Program-made: the position numbers and the translations under genes
DNA from: an uncultured Propionivibrio sp.
GTDB taxonomy: Bacteria; Pseudomonadota; Gammaproteobacteria; Burkholderiales; Rhodocyclaceae
Length of the DNA: 15,562 nucleotides
Direction of reading: 5' to 3'
Assembly (NCBI GenBank): GCA_938040985.1
Contig: CALHZD010000041.1
Location: 1 to 15,562 of the forward strand
The notes under the pieces: generated by a model
Databases searched by the model: none
What the model was told of the DNA's origin: nothing
The model's input: only the letters and a program-made list of their open reading frames with translations
Shown here: positions 1-7,486 of the stretch, piece by piece
How the letters are laid out: the number at the start of each line of letters is the position of its first letter
Position numbering within the stretch: position 1 is the first letter of the stretch

Positions 1-4
1 AAGA

Positions 5-80
5 CAAGGCGGCGAGCCGCAGGCAGTATGAGTAATACGGCAAGGCGAGCCAACGTAGTATTTTGGCAAAGGAAGCCGCT
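5..80. repeat. GC-rich dispersed repeat, copy 1 of 2
   Basis: About 76 bp that align, with gaps, to 103-188. Shared blocks in the same order are CAAGGCG, AGCCGCAG, TACGG-AAGGCGAG-CCAAC and GGCAAAGGA. I see no reading frame with family features. Blocks like AAGGCGAGGCAACGCC occur in repeats of some betaproteobacteria such as Neisseria; that comparison is from memory and unchecked. The window edge may cut off further copies to the left. Confidence 0.6.
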
Positions 81-102
81 ATCGCTCGACTGTGCCAAAA
101 GG

Positions 103-188
103 CAAGGCGCTAAGCCGCAGACAGACCAAGCAGTACGGTAAGGCGAGGCCAACACAGCAACGCCGTATTCTGGCAAAGGATGCTGCCA
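103..188. repeat. GC-rich dispersed repeat, copy 2 of 2
   Basis: Second copy of the repeat at 5-80. It carries short complementary arms, ACGG near 135 and the extended CGCCGTA near 161, so it could fold as single-stranded nucleic acid. It runs almost directly into the dispersed element at 191-282. A 118-codon frame spanning 92-448 crosses this copy, the next repeat and the end of the Usp gene. It is not a credible gene. Confidence 0.6.
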
Positions 189-190
189 TT

Positions 191-282
191 TTCCGGCTTA
201 TGTTTTTTGATGCTCTGGAGCCCACGTATTTAAAGGGCTCCAGAGAATTTTATGTTTTCTGCCCTGTTTGCGCGGGTTTCAG
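191..282. repeat. 92-bp dispersed element, copy A
   Basis: Aligns without gaps to 5689-5780, with about 18 mismatches in 92 positions (about 80% identity). Inside it a perfect 11-bp inverted repeat (213-223 with 235-245) encloses an 11-nt loop. On the plus strand the stem is followed by a T-rich run at 246-258, so it looks like a plus-strand intrinsic terminator. Its right end (261-281) is the reverse complement of the TGAAACCCGCGTAAACAGGGC unit at 5561. Both copies lie just beyond the 3' end of a minus-strand gene. Confidence 0.75.
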
Positions 283-290
283 GGCGCCCA

Positions 291-326
291 TAAAAAACCA
301 GGCGGTACGTTGTCCGCACCGCCCGG
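291..326 (-). terminator. Intrinsic terminator of the usp gene
   Basis: On the minus strand a 12-bp stem with two G-U pairs (arms 315-326 and 298-309, 5-nt loop) runs directly into TTTTTTA. It begins 27 nt past the Usp stop codon. On the plus strand the same hairpin is followed after six bases by seven T (333-339), so it may also work in the other direction. Confidence 0.85.
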
Positions 327-352
327 CTGTTCTTTTTTTAACGCCTATGCGC

Positions 353-799
353 TCAGCGATAAACCAGCACCGGAATTTTCGAGTAAGTCAGCACCTTGCT
401 GGTTTCGCTGCCCAGCAGCAGCGCCTTGATGCCGCTACGCCCATGTGAAGCCATGAAAATCAGGTCGCAGTTACCTTTCGTCGCCGCATCAATAATGCCT
501 TCATAAACCAGCGCGCAGGTAACGCCGACCGTCTGGCATTTGACTCCCGCTTCCTTGCAGAGATTTTCGACGAAACCAAGCACTTTTCTGGCATAGGCTT
601 CTGCATAAGAATCATCGCTTTCATCCAGCTTGGCCACGGCCAGAAATCCCTCTCCGTAGTAGCCCATCGCCGAAAAATCCGGCTTGGCGTAAAACGCGGT
701 AATTTCGGCGCCGATTTCCTTGGCGAAAGCAACCGCCCGCTGTACCGCGCGCTCGGAGAATTCAGAACCATCGGTCGGTACCAGAATATGCTTGAACAT
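353..799 (-). CDS. Universal stress protein, UspA family
   Basis: A 148-residue single-domain universal stress protein, cytoplasmic and probably a dimer. UspA-type proteins bind ATP or a related nucleotide and raise stress tolerance; their chemistry is poorly defined. The N-terminus HILVPTDGSEFSERAV (from residue 4) holds the conserved Asp10. The nucleotide loop lies at 117-131, ASHGRSGIKALLLGS. It fits the G-2x-G-9x-G-S signature except that the first Gly is Ala, a common variant. The start is set by a strong AGGAGG eight bases upstream. The gene is 186 bp downstream of mgsA, has a promoter-like site of its own at 883-910 and ends at an intrinsic terminator. Which of the many Usp paralogues it is cannot be said. 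Confidence 0.93.
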   Translation of the reverse strand: MFKHILVPTDGSEFSERAVQRAVAFAKEIGAEITAFYAKPDFSAMGYYGEGFLAVAKLDESDDSYAEAYARKVLGFVENLCKEAGVKCQTVGVTCALVYEGIIDAATKGNCDLIFMASHGRSGIKALLLGSETSKVLTYSKIPVLVYR

Positions 800-882
800 C
801 GCGTTCCTCCTTTTCCTGTATTTTCCCTCTGCTTGCGCAGCATCCCACGCCTTGCAGCCACGCCGGCGATCGGCGTAATCTC

Positions 883-910
883 AGTATAGTTCAGGTCCGC
901 ACAGGCGCAA
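883..910 (-). promoter_or_regulatory. Sigma-70-type promoter for usp
   Basis: On the minus strand TTGCGC (905-910) and TATACT (883-888) are separated by 16 bp. Transcription would start near 875 and give a leader of about 75 nt before the Usp ATG. The site lies in the mgsA-usp gap, so usp can be expressed apart from mgsA. The call rests on hexamer matches only. Confidence 0.5.
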
Positions 911-985
911 GCACCCCTTTCCACCCCTTTCCAACTTTTTCCATTCCTTCCGTATCCGGGCCATCGACAACCGGCCGTACCGGAC

Positions 986-1474
986 TCATTCCGCATCGGC
1001 GCCGACGCTGCTTTCGATTTCATAACGCTGGGTGTAAGCGGAGAAATCGGGCGTTTCCCGCTGATATTCCGAGAACATCAGCGGCGATGAAATCAAAAAG
1101 TCCGCCGTAGCGCGGTTGCAAGCCACCGGCACGTTCCAGACAACGGCTAGGCGCAGCAGCGCCTTGACATCCGGATCATGCGGCTGCGGTTCAAGCGGGT
1201 CCCAGAAAAAAATAACGAAGTCGATGAGTCCCTCTGCGATCATTGCGCCGATCTGCTGATCACCGCCGAGCGGGCCGCTCTGGAGCTTCTGGATTTGCGT
1301 GCCGAGCACCTGCTCAATCAGCGCGCCCGTCGTACCCGTCGCACAGAGATCGTGCATCAGCAGCGAGCCGCGGTTAAAACGCGCCCATTCTACCAGGTCC
1401 TGCTTCTTGTTATCGTGCGCCACCAGGGCGATTCGCTTGCGATGCGGAATTTCCGCGATGTGGGTTTCAGACAT
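986..1474 (-). CDS. mgsA: Methylglyoxal synthase
   Basis: Converts dihydroxyacetone phosphate to methylglyoxal and phosphate, a bypass of lower glycolysis used when sugar phosphates build up or phosphate is scarce. The 162-residue protein is colinear with E. coli MgsA: ALVAHDNKK (His20), the phosphate-binding ATGTTG (45-50), GPLGGDQQ (67-74) with the catalytic Asp72, FFWDPL (89-94) and PHDPDVKALLRL (from 98) with His99 and Asp102. The start has a clear AGGAGG upstream. The N-terminus is about one residue longer than in E. coli and the C-terminal 20 residues are divergent, as is usual. It is transcribed away from prfC, and usp follows on the same strand. Confidence 0.97.
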   Translation of the reverse strand: MSETHIAEIPHRKRIALVAHDNKKQDLVEWARFNRGSLLMHDLCATGTTGALIEQVLGTQIQKLQSGPLGGDQQIGAMIAEGLIDFVIFFWDPLEPQPHDPDVKALLRLAVVWNVPVACNRATADFLISSPLMFSEYQRETPDFSAYTQRYEIESSVGADAE

Positions 1475-1679
1475 GATTGACCTCCTGTCCGTCTTGAGCG
1501 CTGCCGCGCATAGAAATCCCGTTCATGTTAGCGTATTTCCAATCCCTCGTATTTATGTGGGCGGGCCAGCGCTCCGTGCAATCTGATTCTGCCTGACTTT
1601 CCGGCATGCTTGACGCCATTCTCGCCACGGATACCCGCGCAACCAGACTCATTGGGCGGTTTTTCCAGACTGCCTCCGG

Positions 1680-1685
1680 TATACT
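1680..1685 (+). promoter_or_regulatory. Possible -10 element for prfC
   Basis: TATACT on the plus strand, 76 bp before the chosen prfC start. No good -35 hexamer sits at the right distance, so the call is weak. If real, transcription starts near 1692. That would exclude the longer in-frame start at 1606 and support 1762. Confidence 0.3.
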
Positions 1686-1761
1686 TCGCCCTTTGCATTT
1701 TTCTGCCTCCCGTGCGCGCATACCATCCGGCGCCCGCAACGGCACGCCCACGATTTCCGCC

Positions 1762-3420
1762 ATGACCTCCGACGCATCAAATTCCAACGCCTCCGGCGCT
1801 CATTCCTCTTCCGCCGCTACGCCCTTTCCGCCCGATATTCTCAACGACGTCCAGAAACGCCGCACATTTGCCATCATTTCCCACCCCGACGCCGGCAAAA
1901 CGACGCTGACTGAGAAACTTCTGCTCTTCGGCGGCGCCATTCAGCTTGCCGGTACGGTCAAAAGCCGCAAAAGCGCGCGTCACGCCACTTCGGACTGGAT
2001 GGAGGTGGAAAAGCAGCGCGGCATTTCCGTCACCAGCTCGGTCATGCAGTTTGAATACAAAAACCACACGATCAACCTGCTCGATACCCCCGGGCACGAA
2101 GACTTTTCGGAAGACACCTACCGCGTGCTCACCGCCGTCGACGCCGCCATCATGGTCATCGACGCGGCCAAAGGCGTCGAAGCGCAGACGATCAAGCTGC
2201 TCAATGTTTGCCGCATGCGCAACACCCCGATCATCACCTTCATCAACAAGCTTGACCGCGAAGTGCGCGAACCCTTCGAACTGCTCGAAGAAATCGAAAA
2301 CGTGCTGTCCATCGAATGCGCGCCGGTGACCTGGCCGATCGGCATGGGCAAGACCTTCCGCGGCGTTTATCACCTGCACGATGACAGTCTGCTGCGTTTT
2401 ATGCCGGGTGAGGAACGGCGCACGACGGCAGAAAAAATCGACGGCATCGAGAACCCGCTGCTCGACCGCGATTTTCCGCTCGAAGTCGGCAAACTGCGCG
2501 AGGATGTCGATCTCATCCGCAGCGCCAGCAGTCCGTTCAGCCTCGACGAGTTTCTCGCCGGCCGGCAAACGCCGGTATTTTTCGGCTCCGGCATCAACAA
2601 TTTCGGCGTGCAGGAAATCCTCCAGGCCCTGCTCGACTGGGCACCGCCGCCGCAGGCGCGCGATGCCGGCAGCCGCATGGTGCAGCCTGCGGAAGCGCCT
2701 TTCACCGGCTTTGTCTTCAAGATTCAGGCGAATATGGACCCGAAACACCGCGATCGCATTGCTTTTTTCCGCGTCTGTTCGGGTCGCTACGCCGCCGGCA
2801 TGAAAGTCCGGCACGTGCGCGCCGAACGGGAAATGAAGCTGTCCAATGCCCTGACCTTTATGGCCAATGAACGGGTTTTGATGGAAGACGCCGTCGCCGG
2901 TGACATCATCGGCATCTACAACCACGGGCAACTGCATATCGGCGATACGCTGACGGAAGGCGAAACGCTGGCTTTCAAGGGCATCCCGTATTTTTCGCCG
3001 GAACTTTTTCGCATGGCGCGCCTGCGCGACCCAATCAAAAACAAACAGCTGCAGAAAGGCTTGCGCGAACTCGGCGAGGAAGGCGCCATTCAGGTGTTCG
3101 AGAACCTGGCGACAGGCGCGCTCCTGCTCGGTGCGGTCGGCGTGCTGCAATTTGAGGTCGTCGCCCAGCGCCTGCAAACCGAATACAAGGTCGACGCCAT
3201 CTTCGAACCCGCCGACATTCACACGGCGCGCTGGCTGACCTTTCCCGACGAGGCGACACGACGGAACTTCGAGCGCGAACAGCAGCATCGCATGGCCACC
3301 GACGTCGACGGCAACCTCGTCTATCTGGCCAGCACGCGCTACAACCTGGACGTAACGCGCGAAAAATGGGCGCAGGTCGGCTTTCACGATTCGCGCGAAC
3401 ACGGCCAGAAAATGAGCTGA
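1762..3420 (+). CDS. prfC: Peptide chain release factor 3 (RF3)
   Basis: A translational GTPase that removes RF1 and RF2 from the ribosome after peptide release. With the ATG at 1762 the protein has 552 residues, against about 530 in E. coli. It shows G1 HPDAGKTT (41-48), the RF3-specific [13 protein letters not shown] (77-89), G3 DTPGHED (108-114), G4 NKLD (162-165), then [19 protein letters not shown] and [11 protein letters not shown] in domains 2 and 3. The frame is open up to 1606, but family homology begins only at about residue 25 of the shorter form. Residues 1-24 are Ser/Ala-rich and probably disordered. No Shine-Dalgarno sequence is visible at 1762. The HAD phosphatase gene starts 39 bp downstream and may be co-transcribed. 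Confidence 0.96.
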   Translation: MTSDASNSNASGAHSSSAATPFPPDILNDVQKRRTFAIISHPDAGKTTLTEKLLLFGGAIQLAGTVKSRKSARHATSDWMEVEKQRGISVTSSVMQFEYKNHTINLLDTPGHEDFSEDTYRVLTAVDAAIMVIDAAKGVEAQTIKLLNVCRMRNTPIITFINKLDREVREPFELLEEIENVLSIECAPVTWPIGMGKTFRGVYHLHDDSLLRFMPGEERRTTAEKIDGIENPLLDRDFPLEVGKLREDVDLIRSASSPFSLDEFLAGRQTPVFFGSGINNFGVQEILQALLDWAPPPQARDAGSRMVQPAEAPFTGFVFKIQANMDPKHRDRIAFFRVCSGRYAAGMKVRHVRAEREMKLSNALTFMANERVLMEDAVAGDIIGIYNHGQLHIGDTLTEGETLAFKGIPYFSPELFRMARLRDPIKNKQLQKGLRELGEEGAIQVFENLATGALLLGAVGVLQFEVVAQRLQTEYKVDAIFEPADIHTARWLTFPDEATRRNFEREQQHRMATDVDGNLVYLASTRYNLDVTREKWAQVGFHDSREHGQKMS

Positions 3421-3459
3421 CCGGCATTACGCCGCACGCTGCTGCACAAACTGCACTTC

Positions 3460-4263
3460 ATGAAACGCATCTTCTTTTTTGACATCGACCACACGCTGCT
3501 CGACCACCACAGCTTCACCATTCCTGCATCGGCGCTCAAAGCGATCGCCGCACTGCGGCGCGATGGACACACGATCGTCGTCGCCACGGGGCGCAGTTAC
3601 GCCCAGGCGCGGCAATTCTCCGATCAGGTGCAGCCGGATTACCTGATCACCCAGAATGGCGCGCGCATCCTGCAAAACGGCCAGGAAAAGCTGTCCATTC
3701 CTCTGTCGCCCCCTTCGCTTATCGCCTTATTTGCATGGGCGCGCGCCCAGGGCTACCCCTTTGGCGCCAATCTTGACGGCCTCGGCTATCTCAGCGAAGC
3801 CGTGCCGTGCACACTGGAACCGATGGCTGCAACGCGCACGCCGTATCAGACCGACGACCCGGCCTACCTGCGGCAGCCGGTACACCAGGCCTGGCTGTTT
3901 TACGACGAAGGCCTTGACCCGCAGACGGCCGAAACCATCCTCGCCCGCTTCCCCGCTTTTGACCTCGTGCGCTGGCATCGGACGGCCATCGACATCATGC
4001 CGCGCGGCATCAATAAATGGACGGGCTGCCAGTGGGTATTGCAGCAGACGGGGTTTTCTCCCGAACAGGCCATCGCCTTTGGCGACGGACTCAACGACAT
4101 GCAGATGCTGCAAGGCGTCGGGCTGGGCGTGGCCATGGGCAACGGCCACCCCGACCTCCAGGCCATCGCCGATTACGTCGCGCCCGCACTCGACCGCGAC
4201 GGCATTGCCGTGGCGCTGACGCAGCTCATGGAGCGCGGGAAAATCCCGCGCCCCAGCGGATAA
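3460..4263 (+). CDS. Cof-type HAD-IIB phosphatase
   Basis: A 267-residue soluble phosphatase of the HAD superfamily, Cof/YidA branch, whose members hydrolyse sugar phosphates and other phosphorylated metabolites. The motifs are in order: motif I FFFDIDHTLLD with the nucleophile Asp8 and Asp10, motif II VATGRS with Thr43, motif III Lys186 in INKWTG, and motif IV FGDGLNDMQM (207-216). About 110 residues between motifs II and III form the C2-type cap that sets substrate choice. The substrate cannot be read from sequence. The start has no Shine-Dalgarno sequence, and the 39-bp gap from prfC suggests co-transcription. No functional link to RF3 is evident. Confidence 0.9.
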   Translation: MKRIFFFDIDHTLLDHHSFTIPASALKAIAALRRDGHTIVVATGRSYAQARQFSDQVQPDYLITQNGARILQNGQEKLSIPLSPPSLIALFAWARAQGYPFGANLDGLGYLSEAVPCTLEPMAATRTPYQTDDPAYLRQPVHQAWLFYDEGLDPQTAETILARFPAFDLVRWHRTAIDIMPRGINKWTGCQWVLQQTGFSPEQAIAFGDGLNDMQMLQGVGLGVAMGNGHPDLQAIADYVAPALDRDGIAVALTQLMERGKIPRPSG

Positions 4264-4273
4264 GCACTGGCAC

Positions 4274-4345
4274 GAAAAAAAGCGGCAGGAAAGCGAAAAT
4301 GCGGCAAAACCGTAAAAACGGCAGAAACCGGCCGCCGACCGCACA
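4274..4345 (+). other. Purine-rich low-complexity stretch
   Basis: The gap between the HAD gene and lrgA (4264-4470) opens with degenerate short repeats of the form GCGGCA-GAAA and AAACCGT-AAAAACGG. It then turns strongly pyrimidine-rich (about 4390-4470) up to the lrgA start. No convincing promoter hexamers or operator were found. Confidence 0.4.
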
Positions 4346-4470
4346 CCGGGCAATCCGGAACAGCCGGCAACCCGTTTTCCGGACGCCATTTAGTTTCTTG
4401 CCCCGTCATCATCCCGAACATTTGTTCCTTCTTCATCCCCTTCATTACCGTAATTACTTTTGTCGTTCCC

Positions 4471-4836
4471 ATGATCAACACCTTCACCCTTCTCCTCCTC
4501 TTCCAGCTTGCCGGCGAACTGCTGGTGCGCGCCTTCCGCTGGCCATTTCCCGGGCCCGTCATCGGCATGACGCTGCTCTTCCTCGTGTTCCTCGTGCGCG
4601 GCACGGTCAGCCAGGAGCTGCGTCACGGCACCGGCAGTTTTCTGCAACACCTCTCGCTGCTGTTCGTGCCGGCCGGCGCCGGCGTCATGCTGCACTGGCA
4701 GCGCCTCGCTCACGAATGGCTGCCGATTACCATTGCCGTGCTGGTCAGCACCCTGATCGGGCTGGTCGTCACCGTGCTGGTCATTAACCTGATGCGGCGC
4801 TGGACATCGAAAGAGCGTTCGGGAGAGCCGTCATGA
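4471..4836 (+). CDS. lrgA: LrgA/CidA family membrane protein
   Basis: A small inner-membrane protein of 121 residues. The CidA/LrgA family was first described as holin-like factors that affect murein hydrolase activity and lysis; later work ties it to the export of small metabolites. About four hydrophobic segments are visible: near 3-20, 27-45, 60-80 and 85-110. The family signature FPGPVIGMTLLF lies at 26-37 and LLFVPAGAGVM at 68-78. The charged tail RRWTSKERSGEPS (from 109) should face the cytoplasm. The stop overlaps the lrgB start in ATGA, so the two are translationally coupled. The start lacks a Shine-Dalgarno sequence and is preceded by a pyrimidine-rich leader. Whether it is LrgA-like or CidA-like cannot be told. 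Confidence 0.92.
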   Translation: MINTFTLLLLFQLAGELLVRAFRWPFPGPVIGMTLLFLVFLVRGTVSQELRHGTGSFLQHLSLLFVPAGAGVMLHWQRLAHEWLPITIAVLVSTLIGLVVTVLVINLMRRWTSKERSGEPS

Positions 4837-5540
4837 GCGCCACCCTGAACGAGCTTTCCGCCTACCTGGCCGGCTCGCCGCTGACCGGCCTCACGCTTAC
4901 CCTGCTCGCCTACCAGGCCGGCCTCTGGTGCTTCCGGCGCAGCGGCGGCCTGCCCTGGGCGAATCCGGTGCTGATCGCCATCGCTCTCATCTGCGTCGTG
5001 CTCTGGCTAAGCGGCATGCCCTATGCGCAATACTTCGCCGGCGCGCAGATGATCCACTTTCTGCTCGGCCCCTCCACCGTCGCCCTGGCCGTGCCGCTGT
5101 TCACGCAATGGAAAAACCTCAAGCGTATGGCGCTGCCGCTGATTGTCGGCCTGTTCGTCGGCTGCATTGCGGCCGCCTTTTCGGCCATGGCCATCGCCCG
5201 CTGGCTGGGCGCCTCAACGGAAACGGTGCGCTCGCTCGCGCCCAAATCAGCAACCACGCCGATTGCCATGGGCGTCGCCGAAAAAATTGGCGGGCTGTCT
5301 TCGCTCACCGCCATTTTCGTCATTCTCACCGGCATCACCGGCGCCGTCTGCTTCCCCGCGCTGTTTCGCCTGTTCAAGTTCAGCAACCACGCGGCGCAGG
5401 GCTTCGCCGTCGGCCTCGCCGCACACGGACTCGGCACCGCGCACGCCTTCATGGTCAGCGAAAAAATGGGCGCCTTCGCCGCGCTGGGCATGGGAATGAA
5501 CGGCATGCTCACCGCCTTGCTGCTGCCGCTGCTGATCTAG
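4833..5540 (+). CDS. lrgB: LrgB/CidB family membrane protein
   Basis: A 235-residue polytopic inner-membrane protein, partner of the LrgA homologue. Bacterial members act with LrgA/CidA in autolysis control and metabolite export; the plant chloroplast homologue PLGG1 carries glycolate and glycerate. Two hallmark stretches are present, LAPKSATTPIAM (135-146) and GLAAHGLGTAHA (194-205), among many hydrophobic segments. The ATG overlaps the lrgA stop. The gene ends at a convergent junction facing the ligase gene. No LytSR- or CidR-type regulator gene is adjacent, so control is not evident. Confidence 0.93.
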   Translation: MSATLNELSAYLAGSPLTGLTLTLLAYQAGLWCFRRSGGLPWANPVLIAIALICVVLWLSGMPYAQYFAGAQMIHFLLGPSTVALAVPLFTQWKNLKRMALPLIVGLFVGCIAAAFSAMAIARWLGASTETVRSLAPKSATTPIAMGVAEKIGGLSSLTAIFVILTGITGAVCFPALFRLFKFSNHAAQGFAVGLAAHGLGTAHAFMVSEKMGAFAALGMGMNGMLTALLLPLLI

Positions 5541-5552
5541 CGGCGCGAATGT

Positions 5553-5585
5553 AGATGCCCTGAAACCCGCGTAAACAGGGCATCT
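5553..5585. repeat. Perfect 10-bp hairpin containing a CCCGCGT unit
   Basis: Arms AGATGCCCTG (5553-5562) and CAGGGCATCT (5576-5585) pair perfectly around a 13-nt loop that contains CCCGCGTAAA. It starts 13 bp after the lrgB stop but has no T run, so it is at best a Rho-independent terminator of poor quality or an mRNA 3' stabiliser. It is a plus-orientation copy of the CCCGCGT family that fills 10353-11200. Confidence 0.7.
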
Positions 5586-5602
5586 CCGAGGGGTTGCCCT
5601 AC

Positions 5603-5623
5603 AGCCCTTTATTTATAAGGGCT
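5603..5623. repeat. AT-loop palindrome AGCCCTT-N7-AAGGGCT
   Basis: Seven perfect base pairs around TATTTAT. It resembles the hairpin of copy A at 213-245, whose reverse complement also reads GAGCCCTTTAAATA...GGGCTCC. With the hairpin at 5553 and the inverted unit at 5643 it forms a cluster in the convergent lrgB/ligE junction. Confidence 0.6.
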
Positions 5624-5642
5624 CCAGCGGCGCTTACCCGGA

Positions 5643-5664
5643 GCGCCTTTATCCACGCGGGTTG
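5643..5664 (-). repeat. CCCGCGT-family unit, inverted orientation
   Basis: GCGCCTTTATCCACGCGGGT (5643-5662) closely matches GCCCTTATTCTACGCGGGTT at 10855-10874, both being the reverse orientation of the CCCGCGT...GGGC core. It is one of three core copies in this junction (5561 forward; 5643 and 5760 reverse). Confidence 0.5.
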
Positions 5665-5688
5665 CAGAGGGTTGGTCGGGGTATAGTA

Positions 5689-5780
5689 TTCCGGTTTATG
5701 TTTTTTGATGCCCTGAGCCCCTTGTGTTTAAAGGACTCCCGGGCATTTTATGTTTTCTACCCGATCTGCGCGGGTCTCAG
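5689..5780. repeat. 92-bp dispersed element, copy B
   Basis: Ungapped match, about 80%, to 191-282. The hairpin is less perfect than in copy A (ATGCCC 5708-5713 with GGGCAT 5741-5746, plus inner GAG/CTC). It is again followed on the plus strand by TTTTATGTTTT, so it could terminate lrgAB transcription before it runs into the ligase gene. Taken as codons, the differences fall equally on the three codon positions, which argues against a conserved peptide. Confidence 0.75.
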
Positions 5781-5798
5781 AGGGGGCAGTCAACGCAA

Positions 5799-6692
5799 TC
5801 AGCGCACCGAAGGCGAAGGCTGTGCGGCATCGGCCCTCACCCGCCAGAATGCGGCAAAGCGCGGAATACCGTTTTTGGTGAAGCCACGATGGTGATAGGT
5901 GATGAAGCTGCCGATTGGCGGCGGATTTTCCCGGTCGGCATCGCTGAAGCCTGAGCCGATCCGGAAAACGCCGCGCGCATTGCGGCAGGAAAGCGCCCCC
6001 AGCCGCCCCTGATGCCGGCCCTTGCCGGCATGGTGGGCAACGACGGTGCATTCGTCATCGAGCGTACGCTTGAGCTTGAGCATCCGGCGGCTGCGCCCTG
6101 CCGCGTAAGGCGCCGCCGGGTCGCGCACGATGACGCCCTCGCCGCCCTGCTGTTCGATCGCCCGCAGAAATTCCTGAAGATGCGCCCGGCGGCCGACCGG
6201 ATACTGGGGGATGACGGTAATGTGCGCCGCCGGCCGCTCTTGCAGATATTTTTCCAGCATCCCCAGGCGCTGCCGCAGATCGCCCGGCGCCTGCGGGACA
6301 TCAAACACATGCAGCTTGAGCGAATGCCAGCCTTTGTCTTCTCCCGAGCGGACGATGGCGGCGATACGCTCAAACTCGCCGCGCCGGCTGAACAATTCTC
6401 CATCGACCGGAAACGGCGGGAAACCATGCGTGAAATACGGCGGCGCCCTGAATACATTGCCCTGGCGGCTGATGAGCCGCGTACCGTCCCAATACGCGCG
6501 CACGCCGTCGAGCTTTTCGCTCATCACCCATCCTTCGATCTGCGTGTTTTCCTGGAACACGTCCGCCAGCATCAGCGCGGGCGCTTCCTGCGCGGCGGCC
6601 GGGCAGGCGCAGGCAGCGCCTATCCACACCATCCACGCCATCCACGACAGGCAAGAGCGAAGCGCTCTACTCACGGACATCACGCAGCTCAT
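5799..6692 (-). CDS. ligE: Exported ATP-dependent DNA ligase (LigE type)
   Basis: A minimal ATP-dependent DNA ligase with an N-terminal export signal, like the Neisseria and Haemophilus enzymes. These seal nicks from ATP, probably in the periplasm and possibly on incoming DNA. Of 297 residues, about 1-35 form a signal peptide with a hydrophobic core and a likely cut after PAAAQ. Then come motif I SEKLDGVRAYW with the adenylated Lys60, motif III VDGELFSRRGEF (96-107), motif IV GEGVIVRDP (184-192), motif V LKLKRT (205-210) and an OB fold to the end. There is no zinc finger or BRCT domain. Start choice: ATG at 6692 or 6680; neither has a clear Shine-Dalgarno sequence. It begins 23 bp after the kinase stop, so the two probably form one operon. 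Confidence 0.92.
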   Translation of the reverse strand: MSCVMSVSRALRSCLSWMAWMVWIGAACACPAAAQEAPALMLADVFQENTQIEGWVMSEKLDGVRAYWDGTRLISRQGNVFRAPPYFTHGFPPFPVDGELFSRRGEFERIAAIVRSGEDKGWHSLKLHVFDVPQAPGDLRQRLGMLEKYLQERPAAHITVIPQYPVGRRAHLQEFLRAIEQQGGEGVIVRDPAAPYAAGRSRRMLKLKRTLDDECTVVAHHAGKGRHQGRLGALSCRNARGVFRIGSGFSDADRENPPPIGSFITYHHRGFTKNGIPRFAAFWRVRADAAQPSPSVR

Positions 6693-6715
6693 GGCGGCCG
6701 GCGAAAATAAGCGGT

Positions 6716-7486
6716 CTATGCACCTGCGCCTGACAGCAGGTTTGTTTCCGCCATCAGCGCCGCGCCGACGATGCCGGCGCTGTTGAGAAAGCTCGCGGCA
6801 ACCACCGGCGCGCGCAGCGTCAGCATCGGGGCAAACCTGTACAGACGGGCGCTGACGCCGCCGCCGAGAATGATCAGATCCGGCCAGAGCAGGCGTTCCA
6901 TCATGCACAGATAACGGTTCAGACGCCCGCCCCACGTCCGCCAGCCCAGCGCCCGCGTCACCCGCACGGTCTCGGAAGCGTAACGCTCAGCCTCCGCGCC
7001 ATTGTCGAGAAAAATATGCCCCAGCTCCGTATTCGGCAGCAAACGCCCGCCGCTGAACACCGCCGTTCCCAGCCCCGTGCCGATGGTCACGATCAGGACG
7101 GCGCCGCCCTCGCTGCCGGCGTGTCCTTGCCCCGCCCCAAAGCGCATTTCCGCCGTACCGGCCGCATCCGCATCATTAGCGACGAAGCAGGCGCATCCCG
7201 TCGCCTGCGAAAAATAGTCGGCTACCGGCAGATCGATAAAAGCGGCGTCGATGTTGGCCGCCGTGCGCGCCACACCATGCTGGATCGCGGCCGGAAAGCC
7301 GATGCCGACCGCTCCCTGCCAGCGATGCAGGGCAATCTGCCGGATCAGCGCTTCGGCCAGCGCTTCAGGCGTCGCCGGTTGCGGCGTCGCTACGCGCTGG
7401 CGCGCATCGCACAGCGTGCCGGTTTCCGTTTCGACGATCGCCGACTTGATCGCCGTGCCGCCGACATCAATCCCTAATAGCCGCAC
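6716..7486 (-). CDS. ppgK: ROK kinase, polyphosphate glucokinase type
   Basis: Probably phosphorylates glucose using polyphosphate (or ATP) as donor. The protein has 256 residues. It shows the phosphate loop LGIDVGGTAIKSA (4-16), ANDADAAG (103-110) with the catalytic base Asp105, TIGTGLGTA (134-142), PNTELGH (151-157) and LLWPDLIILGGGVS (199-212). The NTELGH and WPDLxIxGGGxS stretches resemble actinobacterial polyphosphate glucokinase. The zinc-binding cysteine cluster of many ROK proteins is absent, as in PPGK. The GTG at 7486 is chosen: homology begins there, GGGG lies five bases upstream, and the 37 upstream residues of the open frame are low-complexity. Polyphosphate use is inferred, not shown. 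First gene of a pair with the ligase. Confidence 0.88.
   Translation of the reverse strand: MRLLGIDVGGTAIKSAIVETETGTLCDARQRVATPQPATPEALAEALIRQIALHRWQGAVGIGFPAAIQHGVARTAANIDAAFIDLPVADYFSQATGCACFVANDADAAGTAEMRFGAGQGHAGSEGGAVLIVTIGTGLGTAVFSGGRLLPNTELGHIFLDNGAEAERYASETVRVTRALGWRTWGGRLNRYLCMMERLLWPDLIILGGGVSARLYRFAPMLTLRAPVVAASFLNSAGIVGAALMAETNLLSGAGA

Noticed and set aside
197..280. Conserved peptide MFFDAL-P--LK-SR-FYVF-P-CAG shared by copies A and B
   Set aside because: Substitutions are spread equally over the three codon positions, the downstream frames differ and no ribosome site precedes either copy. A structured repeat explains it better.
92..448. 118-codon plus-strand frame over the repeats and the usp 3' end
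   Set aside because: It crosses two repeats, a terminator and the antisense of the conserved Usp C-terminus, and has no family feature.
1777..3402. 541-codon minus-strand frame
   Set aside because: Shadow of prfC caused by GC-biased third positions; the plus strand is clearly RF3.
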